64,000 bases of DNA from Caballeronia catudaia. GTDB taxonomy: Bacteria > Pseudomonadota > Gammaproteobacteria > Burkholderiales > Burkholderiaceae. A program made the translations under genes and the position numbers. The stretch is taken from positions 372,001 to 436,000 of the forward strand of contig NZ_FCOF02000001.1 of NCBI RefSeq assembly GCF_001544755.2, written 5' to 3'. A model generated the notes under the pieces. That model made no database searches. It saw nothing but the letters and a program-made list of their open reading frames with translations, and was not told where the DNA came from. Below, in pieces: positions 28,504-40,128 of the stretch (the first letter of the stretch is position 1; each line of letters starts with the position of its first letter).

Positions 28504-28532
28504 GGGCTCCAGTTTAGACGTGAGGGCGTTCT

Positions 28533-29267
28533 TTGGACCATCGCTGGGAGCCTTTGAGGCCTGACGCGCAAAGCGATACGCCGCTTTATCTTCAACTGGC
28601 CTCGCGTCTGGCTGCGGCGATTCATGCAGACAACTGGACGGCTGGCGAGGCGCTGCCTTCGGAGCGCACTTTGTCGCAGGGAGTCGGCGTATCGCGCATC
28701 ACGGCGAGAAAGGCCATCGCGCTGCTCGTCGAGCAGGGGCTGATCCGGCGGGTGCGCGGCGCGGGCAATTTCATCACGCCGCGCGTCGAAGATCCGCTGT
28801 CCCGGCTGACCGGGTTCACCCGGAAGATGGAACAGCGCGGCTTCAGGCCCGACTCGATCTGGCTAGATCGCGGACTGCGCGCAGCGAATCGCGACGAAAC
28901 CGTGCGTCTGGGTCTGCCACCGGGCGCGGCCGTTGCAAGCCTCAGACGTCTGCGGCGCGCTGACGGCATCGTGATGGCGGTCGAGCATTCCGCCTTGCCT
29001 GTCGCCGTCGTGCCGGACCCGCTGGCGATCGGCGCATCGCTTTATCGCTATCTGGAGGACAACGGGTCGTCGGTGGTAAGGGCGCTGCAACATTTCCGCG
29101 CGGTGAACGCGGGCGCGGACATCGCGCGGCTGATGGGCGTGGCGCCGCGCGCGGCGCTGCTCGTGATTACGCGCATCGGCTATTCGGCGGATCAGCGCGC
29201 GATCGAATTGACGGACACCTACTGCCGCGACGACTACTACGACTTCGTCGCAGAGCTGCATCGATAA
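28533..29267 (+). CDS. GntR/HutC-family transcriptional regulator of the nag operon
   Basis: A 244-residue regulator with an N-terminal winged helix (SERTLSQGVGVSRITARKAIALL, about residues 43-65) and a C-terminal UTRA ligand-binding domain. Related proteins (NagR, NagQ, DasR, YvoA) sense glucosamine phosphates and control GlcNAc use. The start is TTG at 28533: an in-frame stop lies just upstream and GAGGG precedes at the right distance. The gene heads nagA, a SIS deaminase, a PTS fusion and nagE, so it most likely represses this operon. Confidence 0.88.
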   Translation: MDHRWEPLRPDAQSDTPLYLQLASRLAAAIHADNWTAGEALPSERTLSQGVGVSRITARKAIALLVEQGLIRRVRGAGNFITPRVEDPLSRLTGFTRKMEQRGFRPDSIWLDRGLRAANRDETVRLGLPPGAAVASLRRLRRADGIVMAVEHSALPVAVVPDPLAIGASLYRYLEDNGSSVVRALQHFRAVNAGADIARLMGVAPRAALLVITRIGYSADQRAIELTDTYCRDDYYDFVAELHR

Positions 29268-29430
29268 GCGTCGGCACAGACGCGCTTCACGCAAAGAGCA
29301 TCACGAGAGCGGAAAACAGAACCAGAGGACCCAAGGAAGCCGTTCGCATCTTTCGAACGAAAGCCTGCTCGCAGCACGGCGCGGACGGCGCTGAACCTCA
29401 CCCAAGCATCGCGTACTTCCAGAGAACTTC

Positions 29431-30534
29431 ATGCTGAAAGGAAACATACTCACGACCGACGGATGGATCCACGGAACCGTCCGCTTCGAGAACGGCCGCG
29501 TGACGGCGCTCGAAGGCCATATCGCCGATCCGCTCGCGAACGACGCGCCATACATCCTGCCCGGCTTCATCGATCTTCACGTGCACGGCGGCGGCGGGCG
29601 CGACATCATGGAGGGCGGCGACGCGGCGGACACCGTCGCGCGTCAGCACGCGCAGCACGGCACCACGAGCCTGCTCGCCACCACGATGACCGCGCCGCGC
29701 GACGAACTGATGCAAGTCGTCGCGGGCCTGGGCGAACAGGCGAAGCAACGCGCGGCGGGCGGCGCGCGCATGCTCGGCGTGCATCTGGAAGGCCCGTATA
29801 TCAATCCGGGCAAGCTCGGCGCGCAACCGGACGCAGCCGCCGTCGCGGTGCGCGATGAAGTGCTGAAGTACCTCGAACTCGCGCCGATCCGCGTCGTCAC
29901 GATCGCGCCGGAGATTTCCGGGCATCTGGACATCATCGCGGAGATGGCGGCGCGCGGCGTGCGCGTGCAGCTCGGTCATTCGCTCGGCACATACGACGAC
30001 GCCGTCAACGCGCTCAAGCACGGCGCGCGCGGCTTCACGCATCTGTTCAACGCGATGTCGCCGCTGCATCACCGCGACCCCGGCATGGTCGGCGCCGCGC
30101 TGGCGCATGCCGAATACGCCGAACTCATCCCCGATCTGCTGCACGTGCATCCGGGCGCCATTCGCGCCGCGATGCGCGCGATCCCGCGTCTGTACGTCGT
30201 GACCGACAGCACGTCGGCGGCCGGCATGCCCGACGGCGAATATCGCCTCGGCAGCCAGCACGTCACCAAATGCATGGGCGGCGTGCGTCTCGCGGACGGC
30301 ACGCTCGCCGGCAGCACCCTGACGATGGATCAGGCGCTGCGCAATCTCGTCTCGCTGGGCATTCCGCTCGCGGACGTCTCGAATCGTCTGTCGCGCTATC
30401 CCGCCGACTATCTCGGGCTCGAAGATCGCGGCCGCATCGCGCGCGGCGCATGGGCCGATCTCGTCGTGCTCGATCGGGACCACGCGCTGACCGCAACGTA
30501 TGTCGAAGGAGAATCAATTGTCGAATATGCTTAA
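29431..30534 (+). CDS. nagA: N-acetylglucosamine-6-phosphate deacetylase
   Basis: Removes the acetyl group from GlcNAc-6-phosphate after uptake through NagE. The 367-residue amidohydrolase has the metal-binding LPGFIDLHVHGGGGRDIMEGG start of the barrel, HLEGPYINPGKLGA, QLGHSLGTYDDAV, FTHLFNAMSPLHHRDPG and the catalytic aspartate in VTDSTSAAGMPDGEY. The next gene begins before this one ends, so translation is coupled. Confidence 0.96.
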   Translation: MLKGNILTTDGWIHGTVRFENGRVTALEGHIADPLANDAPYILPGFIDLHVHGGGGRDIMEGGDAADTVARQHAQHGTTSLLATTMTAPRDELMQVVAGLGEQAKQRAAGGARMLGVHLEGPYINPGKLGAQPDAAAVAVRDEVLKYLELAPIRVVTIAPEISGHLDIIAEMAARGVRVQLGHSLGTYDDAVNALKHGARGFTHLFNAMSPLHHRDPGMVGAALAHAEYAELIPDLLHVHPGAIRAAMRAIPRLYVVTDSTSAAGMPDGEYRLGSQHVTKCMGGVRLADGTLAGSTLTMDQALRNLVSLGIPLADVSNRLSRYPADYLGLEDRGRIARGAWADLVVLDRDHALTATYVEGESIVEYA

Positions 30535-31534
30535 CGAGGCACTGGAGTCCGCCGACGTCGTCGCGGCCCAGCTCGCCGATACCTCGCGCATCGAAGCGCT
30601 CGCGGACAAGCTCAAGGAGCAGCCGCGCAATGTCGCGCTGACGGTCGCGCGCGGCAGCTCCGACCACGCCGCCAGTTATTTCGCAAGCCTGACGATGAGC
30701 CGCATCGGCGTGCCGGTCGCCTCGCTGCCGATGTCGGTCGCGACGCTCCAGCAGGCGCCGTTGCGCGTGTCGGGCCAGCTCGCCGTCGCGTTTTCCCAAT
30801 CGGGCAAGAGCCCCGATCTCGTCGGCACGATGCAGGCGTTGCGCGAAGCCGGCGCGTTCACGGTCGCGGCCGTCAACGTCACCGGATCGCCGCTCGAAAG
30901 CGCGTGCGAATACTTTCTACCGCTGCTTGCCGGGCCGGAACTGTCGGTGGCTGCGACCAAGAGCTATATCGCGATGCTGTCGCTGTCGGCCATCGTGATC
31001 GCGCACGTTCAGCGCGACGTCGAACTGCTCAACGCGCTGAAGTCGCTGCCGGATGCGCTGCGCGCCGCGGGCAAGCTCGACTGGACGCGCGCAGTGAGCG
31101 AACTGAAGGACGTCGACCGCATGATCGTGATCGGGCGCGGTCTCGGTCTCGCGATCGCGCAGGAAGCGGCGCTCAAGCTGAAGGAAACCTCGGGCATCCA
31201 GGCCGAAGCGTTCTCCAGCGCGGAAGTGCGTCACGGCCCGATGGAAATCATCGACAAGGACTATCCGCTCCTCGTGTTCGCGCCGCGCGGGCCGGAGCAG
31301 GCGGGCCTCGTCCAGCTTGCAGCAGACATGCGCGCACGCGGCGCGCGCGTGCTGCTCGCAGCGCCCGGGGATGTCGCGCAAGCGGAGTTGCCGCTCGTCG
31401 CGACCGATCATCCGGCGCTCGATCCGATCGCCGCAATCCTTTCGTTCTATGTGATGGCCGCGGGTCTGGCCGCCGCGCGCGGGCGCAATCCCGACGCGCC
31501 GCGCCACCTGAATAAGGTCACCGAAACCCATTGA
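30518..31534 (+). CDS. SIS-domain glucosamine-6-phosphate deaminase (NagB-II type)
   Basis: A 338-residue protein of two SIS domains without the glutaminase domain of GlmS. It has the sugar-phosphate segments LTVARGSSDHAASYF, FSQSGKSPDLVGTM and LGLAIAQEAALKLKETSG. Position between nagA and the PTS genes indicates conversion of glucosamine-6-phosphate to fructose-6-phosphate, the role of NagB-II in other proteobacteria. The TTG at 30518 is preferred because AAGGAG ends six bases before it; ATG at 30500 or 30527 fits the site less well. It overlaps nagA by 17 bases. Confidence 0.88.
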   Translation: MSNMLNEALESADVVAAQLADTSRIEALADKLKEQPRNVALTVARGSSDHAASYFASLTMSRIGVPVASLPMSVATLQQAPLRVSGQLAVAFSQSGKSPDLVGTMQALREAGAFTVAAVNVTGSPLESACEYFLPLLAGPELSVAATKSYIAMLSLSAIVIAHVQRDVELLNALKSLPDALRAAGKLDWTRAVSELKDVDRMIVIGRGLGLAIAQEAALKLKETSGIQAEAFSSAEVRHGPMEIIDKDYPLLVFAPRGPEQAGLVQLAADMRARGARVLLAAPGDVAQAELPLVATDHPALDPIAAILSFYVMAAGLAAARGRNPDAPRHLNKVTETH

Positions 31535-31546
31535 GTGAGATAGCCG

Positions 31547-34135
31547 ATGCGCCGTGCCGAGGAGTCCCTGTTGAATCATTCCATCGATAACCCGAACGAC
31601 GTGGTGTTGCTCGCGCCGTTCACCGGCCCCATCGTGCCGCTCGCCGATGTGCCCGATCCCGTGTTCGCCGAAGGCATGTTCGGCGATGGCATCGGCATCG
31701 ATCCGCTCGACAACGTGCTCGTTTCGCCCTGCGACGGCACCATCACGCATCTCGCGCGCACGCATCACGCGGTGACGCTGCGCACGAAGGAAGGTGCGGA
31801 GATTCTGGTGCATATCGGCATCGACACGGTCAAATTGGGCGGCGAAGGCTTCGCGCCGATGGTCGAGCAGGGTGCGACGGTGCGCGCCGGTCAGCCGCTG
31901 ATCGAATTCAACGCCGATTACGTCGCGCAGCATGCGCCGAGCCTTGTCTCGGTGATCGCGATCGCGAACGGCGATGCCTTCGACGTCACCGAACGCGCCG
32001 GCCGCGGCGCGCTGAAAGCGGGCGCGCGACTGCTCGTTCTGCGCGCGAAGCACGGCGAAAAGGCGGAATCGGCGCGCAGCGGCGCGGTCGTGCTGGAAGA
32101 GGCTCGCCGCAGTCTCACATTGGCGCACGCGGGCGGTTTGCATGCGCGTCCGGCCGCGCGGGCGCGTGAAGCCGCGCGCGGTTTCGACGCGAAAGTCGAA
32201 GTGCGTTACGAAGGCAAGAAGGCGCCTGTGGAAAGCGTCGTCGGCCTGCTCGGTCTCGGTGCGGGCGAAGGTGCGACCATCGAACTGGTGGGCATCGGCT
32301 CGCAGGCGCAGGAAGCGGTCGAAGCGGTCGCCGTCGAATTGCTGCGCGCCGCGCACGGCGAAGTCGAAGAGACGCCCGCGCGCCAGAAGTCGCCGGCGCC
32401 GCTCGCGAAGGCGGCCGCATCGGGCGGGCCGCTGCCGCCGAACACGCTCGCCAGCGTGTGCGCGTCGCCGGGCATCGCGGTCGGCAAGCTCGTGCGCTGG
32501 GACGATCAGGAGATCGTGCCGCCCGAACAGGCGAGCGGATCATCGGCGGCGGAGAGCCGTGCGCTCGATAAAGCCATCGCGCAAGTCGACGCCGAACTCG
32601 GCGAAACCGTGCGCACGGCGTCGCAGCGCGGCGCGGTCGGCGAAGCGGGCATTTTCGCGGTTCATCGCGTGCTGCTAGAAGACCCGACGCTCGTCGATGC
32701 CGCGCGCGATCTGATCAGCCTCGGCAAGAGCGCGGGCTTCGCGTGGCGCGAGGCGATCCGCGCGCAGATCGCGCTGCTTTCGAACGTGCAGGACGATCTG
32801 CTCGCCGAGCGCGCGGCCGATCTGCGCGATATCGAAAAGCGCGTGCTTCGCGCGCTCGGTCTCACCAATACGGCGGCGCGCGAACTGCCGGCCGAAGCGG
32901 TGCTGGCCGCGACGGAATTCACGCCGTCGGATCTTTCGTCGATCGACCGCACGCGCGTCACCGCGCTCGTGATGGCGCGAGGCGGCGCGACCTCGCATGC
33001 GGCGATCATCGCGCGTCAGATCGGCATTCCGGCGCTCGTCGCGATCGGCGATGCGCTGCACGCGATTCCCGAGGGCACGCAAGTCGTCGTCGATGCCTCG
33101 GCGGGCCGCTTCGAGCATGCGCCGACGCAAGTCGACGTCGAGCGCGCGCGCGCCGAACGCGAGCGTCTCGCGAACGTGCGCGAGGCGAACCGCAAGCTGT
33201 CGCGGGAAGCGGCATCGACGAAAGATGGCCGCGCGATCGAAGTCGCCGCGAATATCGCGACGCTCGACGACGCGAAGGCCGCCGTCGAAAACGGCGCGGA
33301 CGCGGTCGGCCTGTTGCGCACGGAACTGCTGTTCATCCATCGCCAGTCGGCGCCGACGGTCGACGAGCACGCGCAAAGCTATCAGGGCATCGTCGATGCG
33401 TTGCAGGGCCGCACCGCGATCATCCGCACGCTCGATGTCGGCGCGGACAAGGAAGTCGATTATCTGACGCTGCCGCCCGAGGAAAACCCCGCGCTCGGCC
33501 TGCGCGGCATCCGTCTCGCGCAAGTGCGTCCCGATCTGCTCGACGATCAATTGCGCGGCCTGCTCGCCGTGAAGCCGCTCGGCGCCGTGCGCATCCTGCT
33601 GCCGATGGTGACCGATTCCGGCGAGTTGCAGCGCCTTAGAAAGCGCATCGACGAACTGGCGCGTGAGGCCGGCCGCACCGAGCCGATCGAAGTCGGCGTG
33701 ATGATCGAAGTGCCGTCGGCGGCATTGCTTGCCGATCAGCTCGCGAAGCACGCGGACTTTCTCTCGATCGGCACCAACGATCTCACGCAGTACACGCTCG
33801 CGATGGACCGCTGCCAGCCCGATCTCGCCGCGCAGTCCGACGGCCTGCATCCGGCCGTGCTGCGTCTCATCAAAGCGGCGGTGCAGGGCGCGGAGAAGCA
33901 CGGCAAGTGGGTTGGCGTGTGCGGCGCGCTCGGTGGCGATCCGGTCGCGGCGCCGCTGCTCGTCGGCCTGGGCGTGACCGAGTTGTCGGTCGATCCGGTG
34001 TCGGTGCCCGGCATCAAGGCGCGCGTGCGCAATCTCGATTACCAGCTTTGCCGTCAGCGCGCCGAGGACTGCCTCGCGCTCGAATCGGCACAGGCAGTAA
34101 GAGCGGCAAGCCGCGAAATCTGGCCGCAGGACTAA
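31547..34135 (+). CDS. Multiphosphoryl transfer protein: EIIA-Glc, HPr and EI in one chain
   Basis: An 862-residue fusion carrying the whole soluble phosphate relay for the GlcNAc transporter. Domain 1 is EIIA of the glucose type with His89 in LVHIGIDTVKLGGEGF. Domain 2 is HPr with His199 in AGGLHARPAARA and a serine in PVESVVGLLGLG where HPr has Ser46. Domain 3 is enzyme I with His484 in GGATSHAAIIARQ and Cys in VGVCGALGGD. It would phosphorylate NagE without the separate ptsH and ptsI products. The start may be TTG at 31571, since GAGGAG ends six bases before it. Comparable fusions are called NagF or FPr. Confidence 0.94.
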   Translation: MRRAEESLLNHSIDNPNDVVLLAPFTGPIVPLADVPDPVFAEGMFGDGIGIDPLDNVLVSPCDGTITHLARTHHAVTLRTKEGAEILVHIGIDTVKLGGEGFAPMVEQGATVRAGQPLIEFNADYVAQHAPSLVSVIAIANGDAFDVTERAGRGALKAGARLLVLRAKHGEKAESARSGAVVLEEARRSLTLAHAGGLHARPAARAREAARGFDAKVEVRYEGKKAPVESVVGLLGLGAGEGATIELVGIGSQAQEAVEAVAVELLRAAHGEVEETPARQKSPAPLAKAAASGGPLPPNTLASVCASPGIAVGKLVRWDDQEIVPPEQASGSSAAESRALDKAIAQVDAELGETVRTASQRGAVGEAGIFAVHRVLLEDPTLVDAARDLISLGKSAGFAWREAIRAQIALLSNVQDDLLAERAADLRDIEKRVLRALGLTNTAARELPAEAVLAATEFTPSDLSSIDRTRVTALVMARGGATSHAAIIARQIGIPALVAIGDALHAIPEGTQVVVDASAGRFEHAPTQVDVERARAERERLANVREANRKLSREAASTKDGRAIEVAANIATLDDAKAAVENGADAVGLLRTELLFIHRQSAPTVDEHAQSYQGIVDALQGRTAIIRTLDVGADKEVDYLTLPPEENPALGLRGIRLAQVRPDLLDDQLRGLLAVKPLGAVRILLPMVTDSGELQRLRKRIDELAREAGRTEPIEVGVMIEVPSAALLADQLAKHADFLSIGTNDLTQYTLAMDRCQPDLAAQSDGLHPAVLRLIKAAVQGAEKHGKWVGVCGALGGDPVAAPLLVGLGVTELSVDPVSVPGIKARVRNLDYQLCRQRAEDCLALESAQAVRAASREIWPQD

Positions 34136-34220
34136 CCGTCCGTCCCGCAGCTGAGTTCGTGGAAACTTTTCAGCAAATCCCGAAGCAGTAACGACAAGAC
34201 TTATATTTTTGGAGAACCCG

Positions 34221-36032
<1,812 letters not shown>

Positions 36033-36054
36033 TGCGGTAGTCGATGTTTCAAGC

Positions 36055-36082
36055 AAACGGCGCCCGCGGGCGCCGTTTGTCT
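36055..36082 (+). terminator. Terminator after the nag operon
   Basis: AAACGGCGCCC and GGGCGCCGTTT form a perfect 11-bp stem, followed by GTCTTTG. Confidence 0.75.
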
Positions 36083-36099
36083 TTGTGCGCAGAGCCAAA

Positions 36100-36132
36100 G
36101 AAAAAGCCCGCTGTCTCATCGACGGCGGGCTT
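36100..36132 (-). terminator. Rho-independent terminator after rpoH
   Basis: AAGCCCGC and GCGGGCTT form the stem. On the minus strand the hairpin runs into TTTTTC, ending the rpoH transcript. Confidence 0.8.
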
Positions 36133-36160
36133 CCCAATTTCTGCTACGGCGACGGCAGGA

Positions 36161-37102
<942 letters not shown>

Positions 37103-37159
37103 AAGCTCCTTATCAATAATTCGCGTGCCGCTTAACGGCGGCGGAAGTCAGACATGATC

Positions 37160-37186
37160 TTAGCACTCTGGTTCATCGAGTGCTAA
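37160..37186 (-). promoter_or_regulatory. CIRCE element (HrcA operator) upstream of rpoH
   Basis: TTAGCACTC, nine bases, then GAGTGCTAA: an exact match on both arms to the CIRCE consensus bound by the heat-shock repressor HrcA. The nearer edge is 57 bases from the rpoH start codon. On the rpoH strand the element overlaps a possible weak promoter (TTAGCA, 18 bases, TAAGAT), so HrcA binding would block initiation. The site is seen directly; the control of rpoH is inferred. Confidence 0.9.
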
Positions 37187-37455
37187 GTGTTAGAGCGAGG
37201 GGCAATGTGGGAGTTCCCACAAAAACTATCGTATTTGCGGGAGCGATAGGACAGACTGTTGCGTATCGATGGGAAATACGTACCGTTTAGGGGCTCGCTT
37301 TCGAATCGGTTACTGCTCTTGTGCGCTGCGGCGAAAGAAAATTCAACAAAATGCGGCATGCTGTTGCGATTCATGCAAATGTGTCAAAAGATCACTAGAA
37401 TCGGCCAACAACATCCTTGATGAAACACGCCCGTCGTCGAGTAAATGGGGTGCTC
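37187..37455. other. Remainder of the rpoH-pagL divergent gap
   Basis: Contains two further inverted repeats of unknown role: GTGGGA-GT-TCCCAC at 37207-37220 and CTATCG-N12-CGATAG at 37226-37249. TAGAAT just before 37403 may be a -10 box for the pagL-like gene, but its -35 is not convincing. No gene is seen. Confidence 0.45.
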
Positions 37456-38022
37456 ATGCATAAAAACAAGCTTTCGTGGCATCGTCCGCTGTTGCGTTTG
37501 TCCGTTTGCGCGGCGCTCGGCATGGCGTCGGCGGCGGCGCATGCCGACCGGTTCGGCGTGCAGATCGGAGGCGGTGTATCCAACCGCGACTTCAAGAAAG
37601 CAGACCTCGGCCTGGTCTGGGACCCGAATCTGACGTGGTGGGAAATCGGCGGATTTCATTTCACGCTGCTCGGCGAAGGGCATGTGGCGTACTGGCACTC
37701 CACCCTCGACTACGCCACCAACCCGGATATCTGGGAATTCGGCGTCACGCCGATGCTGAGGTTCGTGAAGGGTTCAGGATACTTCCGGCCGTTCATCGAG
37801 ATCGGCGTCGGCGTGCGGCTGCTTTCGCACGCGCGCATCACGCCGTTTTTCACCACATCGACGGCATTCCAGTTCTCGGACGTGGTGGGCGTCGGCATGA
37901 TCTTCGGCGAGAAGCAGAGCTATCAGGCGGGCTTTCGCTACCAGCATCTGTCGAACGCGGGTATCAAAGACCCGAATCCTGGTATAAATTTCAGCCAGCT
38001 ATATCTGCAATACAACTTCTGA
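37456..38022 (+). CDS. PagL-like lipid A 3-O-deacylase (acyloxyacyl hydrolase family)
   Basis: A 188-residue outer-membrane protein with a cleavable signal peptide ending ASAAAHA, followed by alternating beta-strands and a C-terminal aromatic residue (LQYNF), as in outer-membrane barrels. The segment FRYQHLSNAGI holds the His and Ser that form the PagL active site, with a possible acidic partner downstream. It would remove the 3-O acyl chain of lipid A and alter envelope properties. The ATG at 37456 is used because it gives a normal signal peptide; earlier in-frame starts would add a basic tail. Confidence 0.85.
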   Translation: MHKNKLSWHRPLLRLSVCAALGMASAAAHADRFGVQIGGGVSNRDFKKADLGLVWDPNLTWWEIGGFHFTLLGEGHVAYWHSTLDYATNPDIWEFGVTPMLRFVKGSGYFRPFIEIGVGVRLLSHARITPFFTTSTAFQFSDVVGVGMIFGEKQSYQAGFRYQHLSNAGIKDPNPGINFSQLYLQYNF

Positions 38023-38067
38023 CGAGGCGCCGGCCCATCGGTTCCTCGACACAAGGGGAATCGACAG

Positions 38068-38451
38068 ATGCCGGCAAAAACCATTGAGGCCATACGCGGC
38101 CTCGAGCGCGATCGCTTCCGTGCGATGGTCGAGGGCGATGGCGTGGCGCTAGACGCGCTGCTGGCCGAAAACGTCAGCTACGTGCACACGAACGGCAAGC
38201 GGGAGACGAAGCGTCAGTTCATCGACGCCATTACCGCGGGCCGGCGCCGCTATCGCCAGATCGAGATTCAGTCGCAGGACGTGCTGCCTGCCGGCCGCGA
38301 CACGTGTCTGGTTTCGGGCCGCGCGCTGGTCGAAATGGAGTCGAAGAACGGCGCGCTGCTCTTTCCGATCGCCTACACCGCCGTCCACATCCAGACCGAG
38401 GGTCAGTGGCAACTGCTCGCGCTGCAGGCGACGCGCGTGGCGCTCGAATAG
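38068..38451 (+). CDS. NTF2-like (DUF4440/SnoaL-like) family protein
   Basis: A 127-residue protein with the cone-shaped NTF2-like fold, recognisable from LERDRFRAMVEGDGVALDAL and ENVSYVHTNGKRETKRQFIDAI. No signal peptide is seen. This family has many roles, and no substrate can be assigned. AAGGGGAATCGACAG precedes the ATG; it lies 45 bases after the pagL-like gene. Confidence 0.8.
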   Translation: MPAKTIEAIRGLERDRFRAMVEGDGVALDALLAENVSYVHTNGKRETKRQFIDAITAGRRRYRQIEIQSQDVLPAGRDTCLVSGRALVEMESKNGALLFPIAYTAVHIQTEGQWQLLALQATRVALE

Positions 38452-38466
38452 CCACGCGCGCCGCCC

Positions 38467-40128
38467 TCACGCTTCGAGGGCGGCCTCGTGCTGCCCCTGC
38501 CGCACGCTCTCCGCGATCCGTCCCGATCGATTCACTGCGCTCACGACCGCATCGGCGACCGCGAACGCCGGATTCGCATGCACCGCGACGCCGAAGCGCG
38601 TCGGGCCATGGCTGACCCGGCAGCCGACGAAAGCCGCCGTATCGCCGCTCGCCGTGACGGCCGTTTCGAACCAGTTGACGTTCGCATCGACATCGAGCGC
38701 CGCCGCGACCGTCCGCGCGTAAGCGTCGCCGCTTGTCGCGCTTCCCGCGGGAGAAACCGCGACGCGCCTTCCGGACACCGCGAGCGTCGACGCATCGACG
38801 CGCGATACCGGCCCACCCGCGTCGAAATATTCGCGCCTAAACAGCTCGCAGATCGCTTCGCCGCTGATTTCGGCGCCGGACGTATCGGTCACTTTCTGAA
38901 CGGCGTGGCTGAATTCGATCTGCACGCGGCGCGGCGGCGTGAAGCCGAGGCCGCGTTCGAGCAGATACGTGGAGCCGCCCTTGCCGGACTGGCTGTTCAC
39001 GCGGATGACCGCGTCGTAGCTGCGGCCGAGATCGGCCGGATCGATCGGCAAATAGGGTACTTCCCAAACGGTGCCGGGCATGCGTTGCGCGAAGCCCTTG
39101 CGGATCGCGTCCTGATGCGAGCCCGAAAACGCCGTGAACACGAGATCGCCCGCGTACGGATGGCGCGGATGCACCGGAATCTGATTGCAGCGCTCGACGA
39201 CGCGGCGCACGGCGTCGATATCGGAGAAATCGAGGCCCGGGTCGATGCCCTGCGTGTAGAGATTCATCGCCAGCGTGACGAGATCGACGTTGCCGGTGCG
39301 CTCGCCGTTGCCGAAAAGACAGCCTTCGATGCGATCCGCGCCCGCGAGCACCGCCATTTCCGCCGCCGCGACCGCCGTGCCGCGATCGTTGTGCGGATGA
39401 ACCGACAGCACGATGCTGTCGCGATAACCCATGTTGCGGTCCATCCACTCGACCTGGTCGGCGAATACGTTCGGCATCGCGGCTTCGACCGTCGCGGGCA
39501 GATTCACGATCATTTTGTGATCGGGCGTCGGACGCCACATCTGCGCAACGGCGTCGCAGACTTCGCGCGCGAACGGGAGTTCCGTCATGCTGAAAGTTTC
39601 GGGCGAGTATTGATAGATCCAGTGGGTGTCCGGCCGCGCCGCCGCGCATTCCTTGATGATGCGCGTGCCTTCGACCGCCAGCGCCTTCACGTCTTCCTTC
39701 GACTGATTGAACACGATCTTGCGGAACGACGGCGCGATCGCGTTATAGAGATGCACGATCACCTTGCTCGCGCCCTCGACGGCTTCGAACGTGCGCTCGA
39801 TCAGTTCGCGGCGCGACTGCACGAGCACTTCGATGGTCACATCGTCCGGAATGCGCTTTTCGTCGATCAACTTGCGCACGAAATCGAAATCCGTCTGGGA
39901 TGCCGACGGAAACCCCACCTCGATCTCCTTGAACCCGATTTTCACCAGCATCTCGAAGAACTCGAGCTTTGCCGCGATGCTCATCGGCTCGATGAGCGAC
40001 TGGTTGCCGTCGCGCAGATCGGTGCTCATCCAGATGGGCGCCTTCTCGATCGTGCGGGTCGGCCAGCGGCGGCCATTCAGACGGACTTGCGGAAACGGGC
40101 GGTATTTCTCGGCGGGGTTCGGCATCAT
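38467..40128 (-). CDS. leuA: 2-isopropylmalate synthase
   Basis: Condenses acetyl-CoA with 2-oxoisovalerate, the committed step of leucine synthesis. The 553-residue protein is of the longer class found in yeast and Corynebacterium. It has an HMGL-like TIM barrel with [11 protein letters not shown] and [13 protein letters not shown] metal-binding segments, and a C-terminal regulatory domain (from about residue 420) that gives leucine feedback inhibition. A long leader with a leucine-codon peptide, hairpins and a promoter precedes it, pointing to transcription control by leucine supply. It is convergent with the NTF2-like gene. Confidence 0.96.
   Translation of the reverse strand: MMPNPAEKYRPFPQVRLNGRRWPTRTIEKAPIWMSTDLRDGNQSLIEPMSIAAKLEFFEMLVKIGFKEIEVGFPSASQTDFDFVRKLIDEKRIPDDVTIEVLVQSRRELIERTFEAVEGASKVIVHLYNAIAPSFRKIVFNQSKEDVKALAVEGTRIIKECAAARPDTHWIYQYSPETFSMTELPFAREVCDAVAQMWRPTPDHKMIVNLPATVEAAMPNVFADQVEWMDRNMGYRDSIVLSVHPHNDRGTAVAAAEMAVLAGADRIEGCLFGNGERTGNVDLVTLAMNLYTQGIDPGLDFSDIDAVRRVVERCNQIPVHPRHPYAGDLVFTAFSGSHQDAIRKGFAQRMPGTVWEVPYLPIDPADLGRSYDAVIRVNSQSGKGGSTYLLERGLGFTPPRRVQIEFSHAVQKVTDTSGAEISGEAICELFRREYFDAGGPVSRVDASTLAVSGRRVAVSPAGSATSGDAYARTVAAALDVDANVNWFETAVTASGDTAAFVGCRVSHGPTRFGVAVHANPAFAVADAVVSAVNRSGRIAESVRQGQHEAALEA

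Larger units (their letters stand above)
28213..28532. other. AT-rich regulatory gap between the MarR-GNAT gene and the nag operon
   Basis: This 320-base gap is much richer in A+T than its surroundings. It contains an imperfect palindrome TTGAAATTTAATTTTGA at 28236-28252, next to the MarR-GNAT start. It also holds a perfect inverted repeat CCAGTT-TGGC-AACTGG at 28343-28358 and the nag promoter at 28476-28503. I see no convincing small gene in it. Confidence 0.6.

Noticed and set aside
28382-28564. A 60-codon plus-strand frame in the AT-rich gap before the nag regulator
   Set aside because: It runs through the nag promoter and overlaps the regulator start in another frame; no ribosome-binding site is visible.
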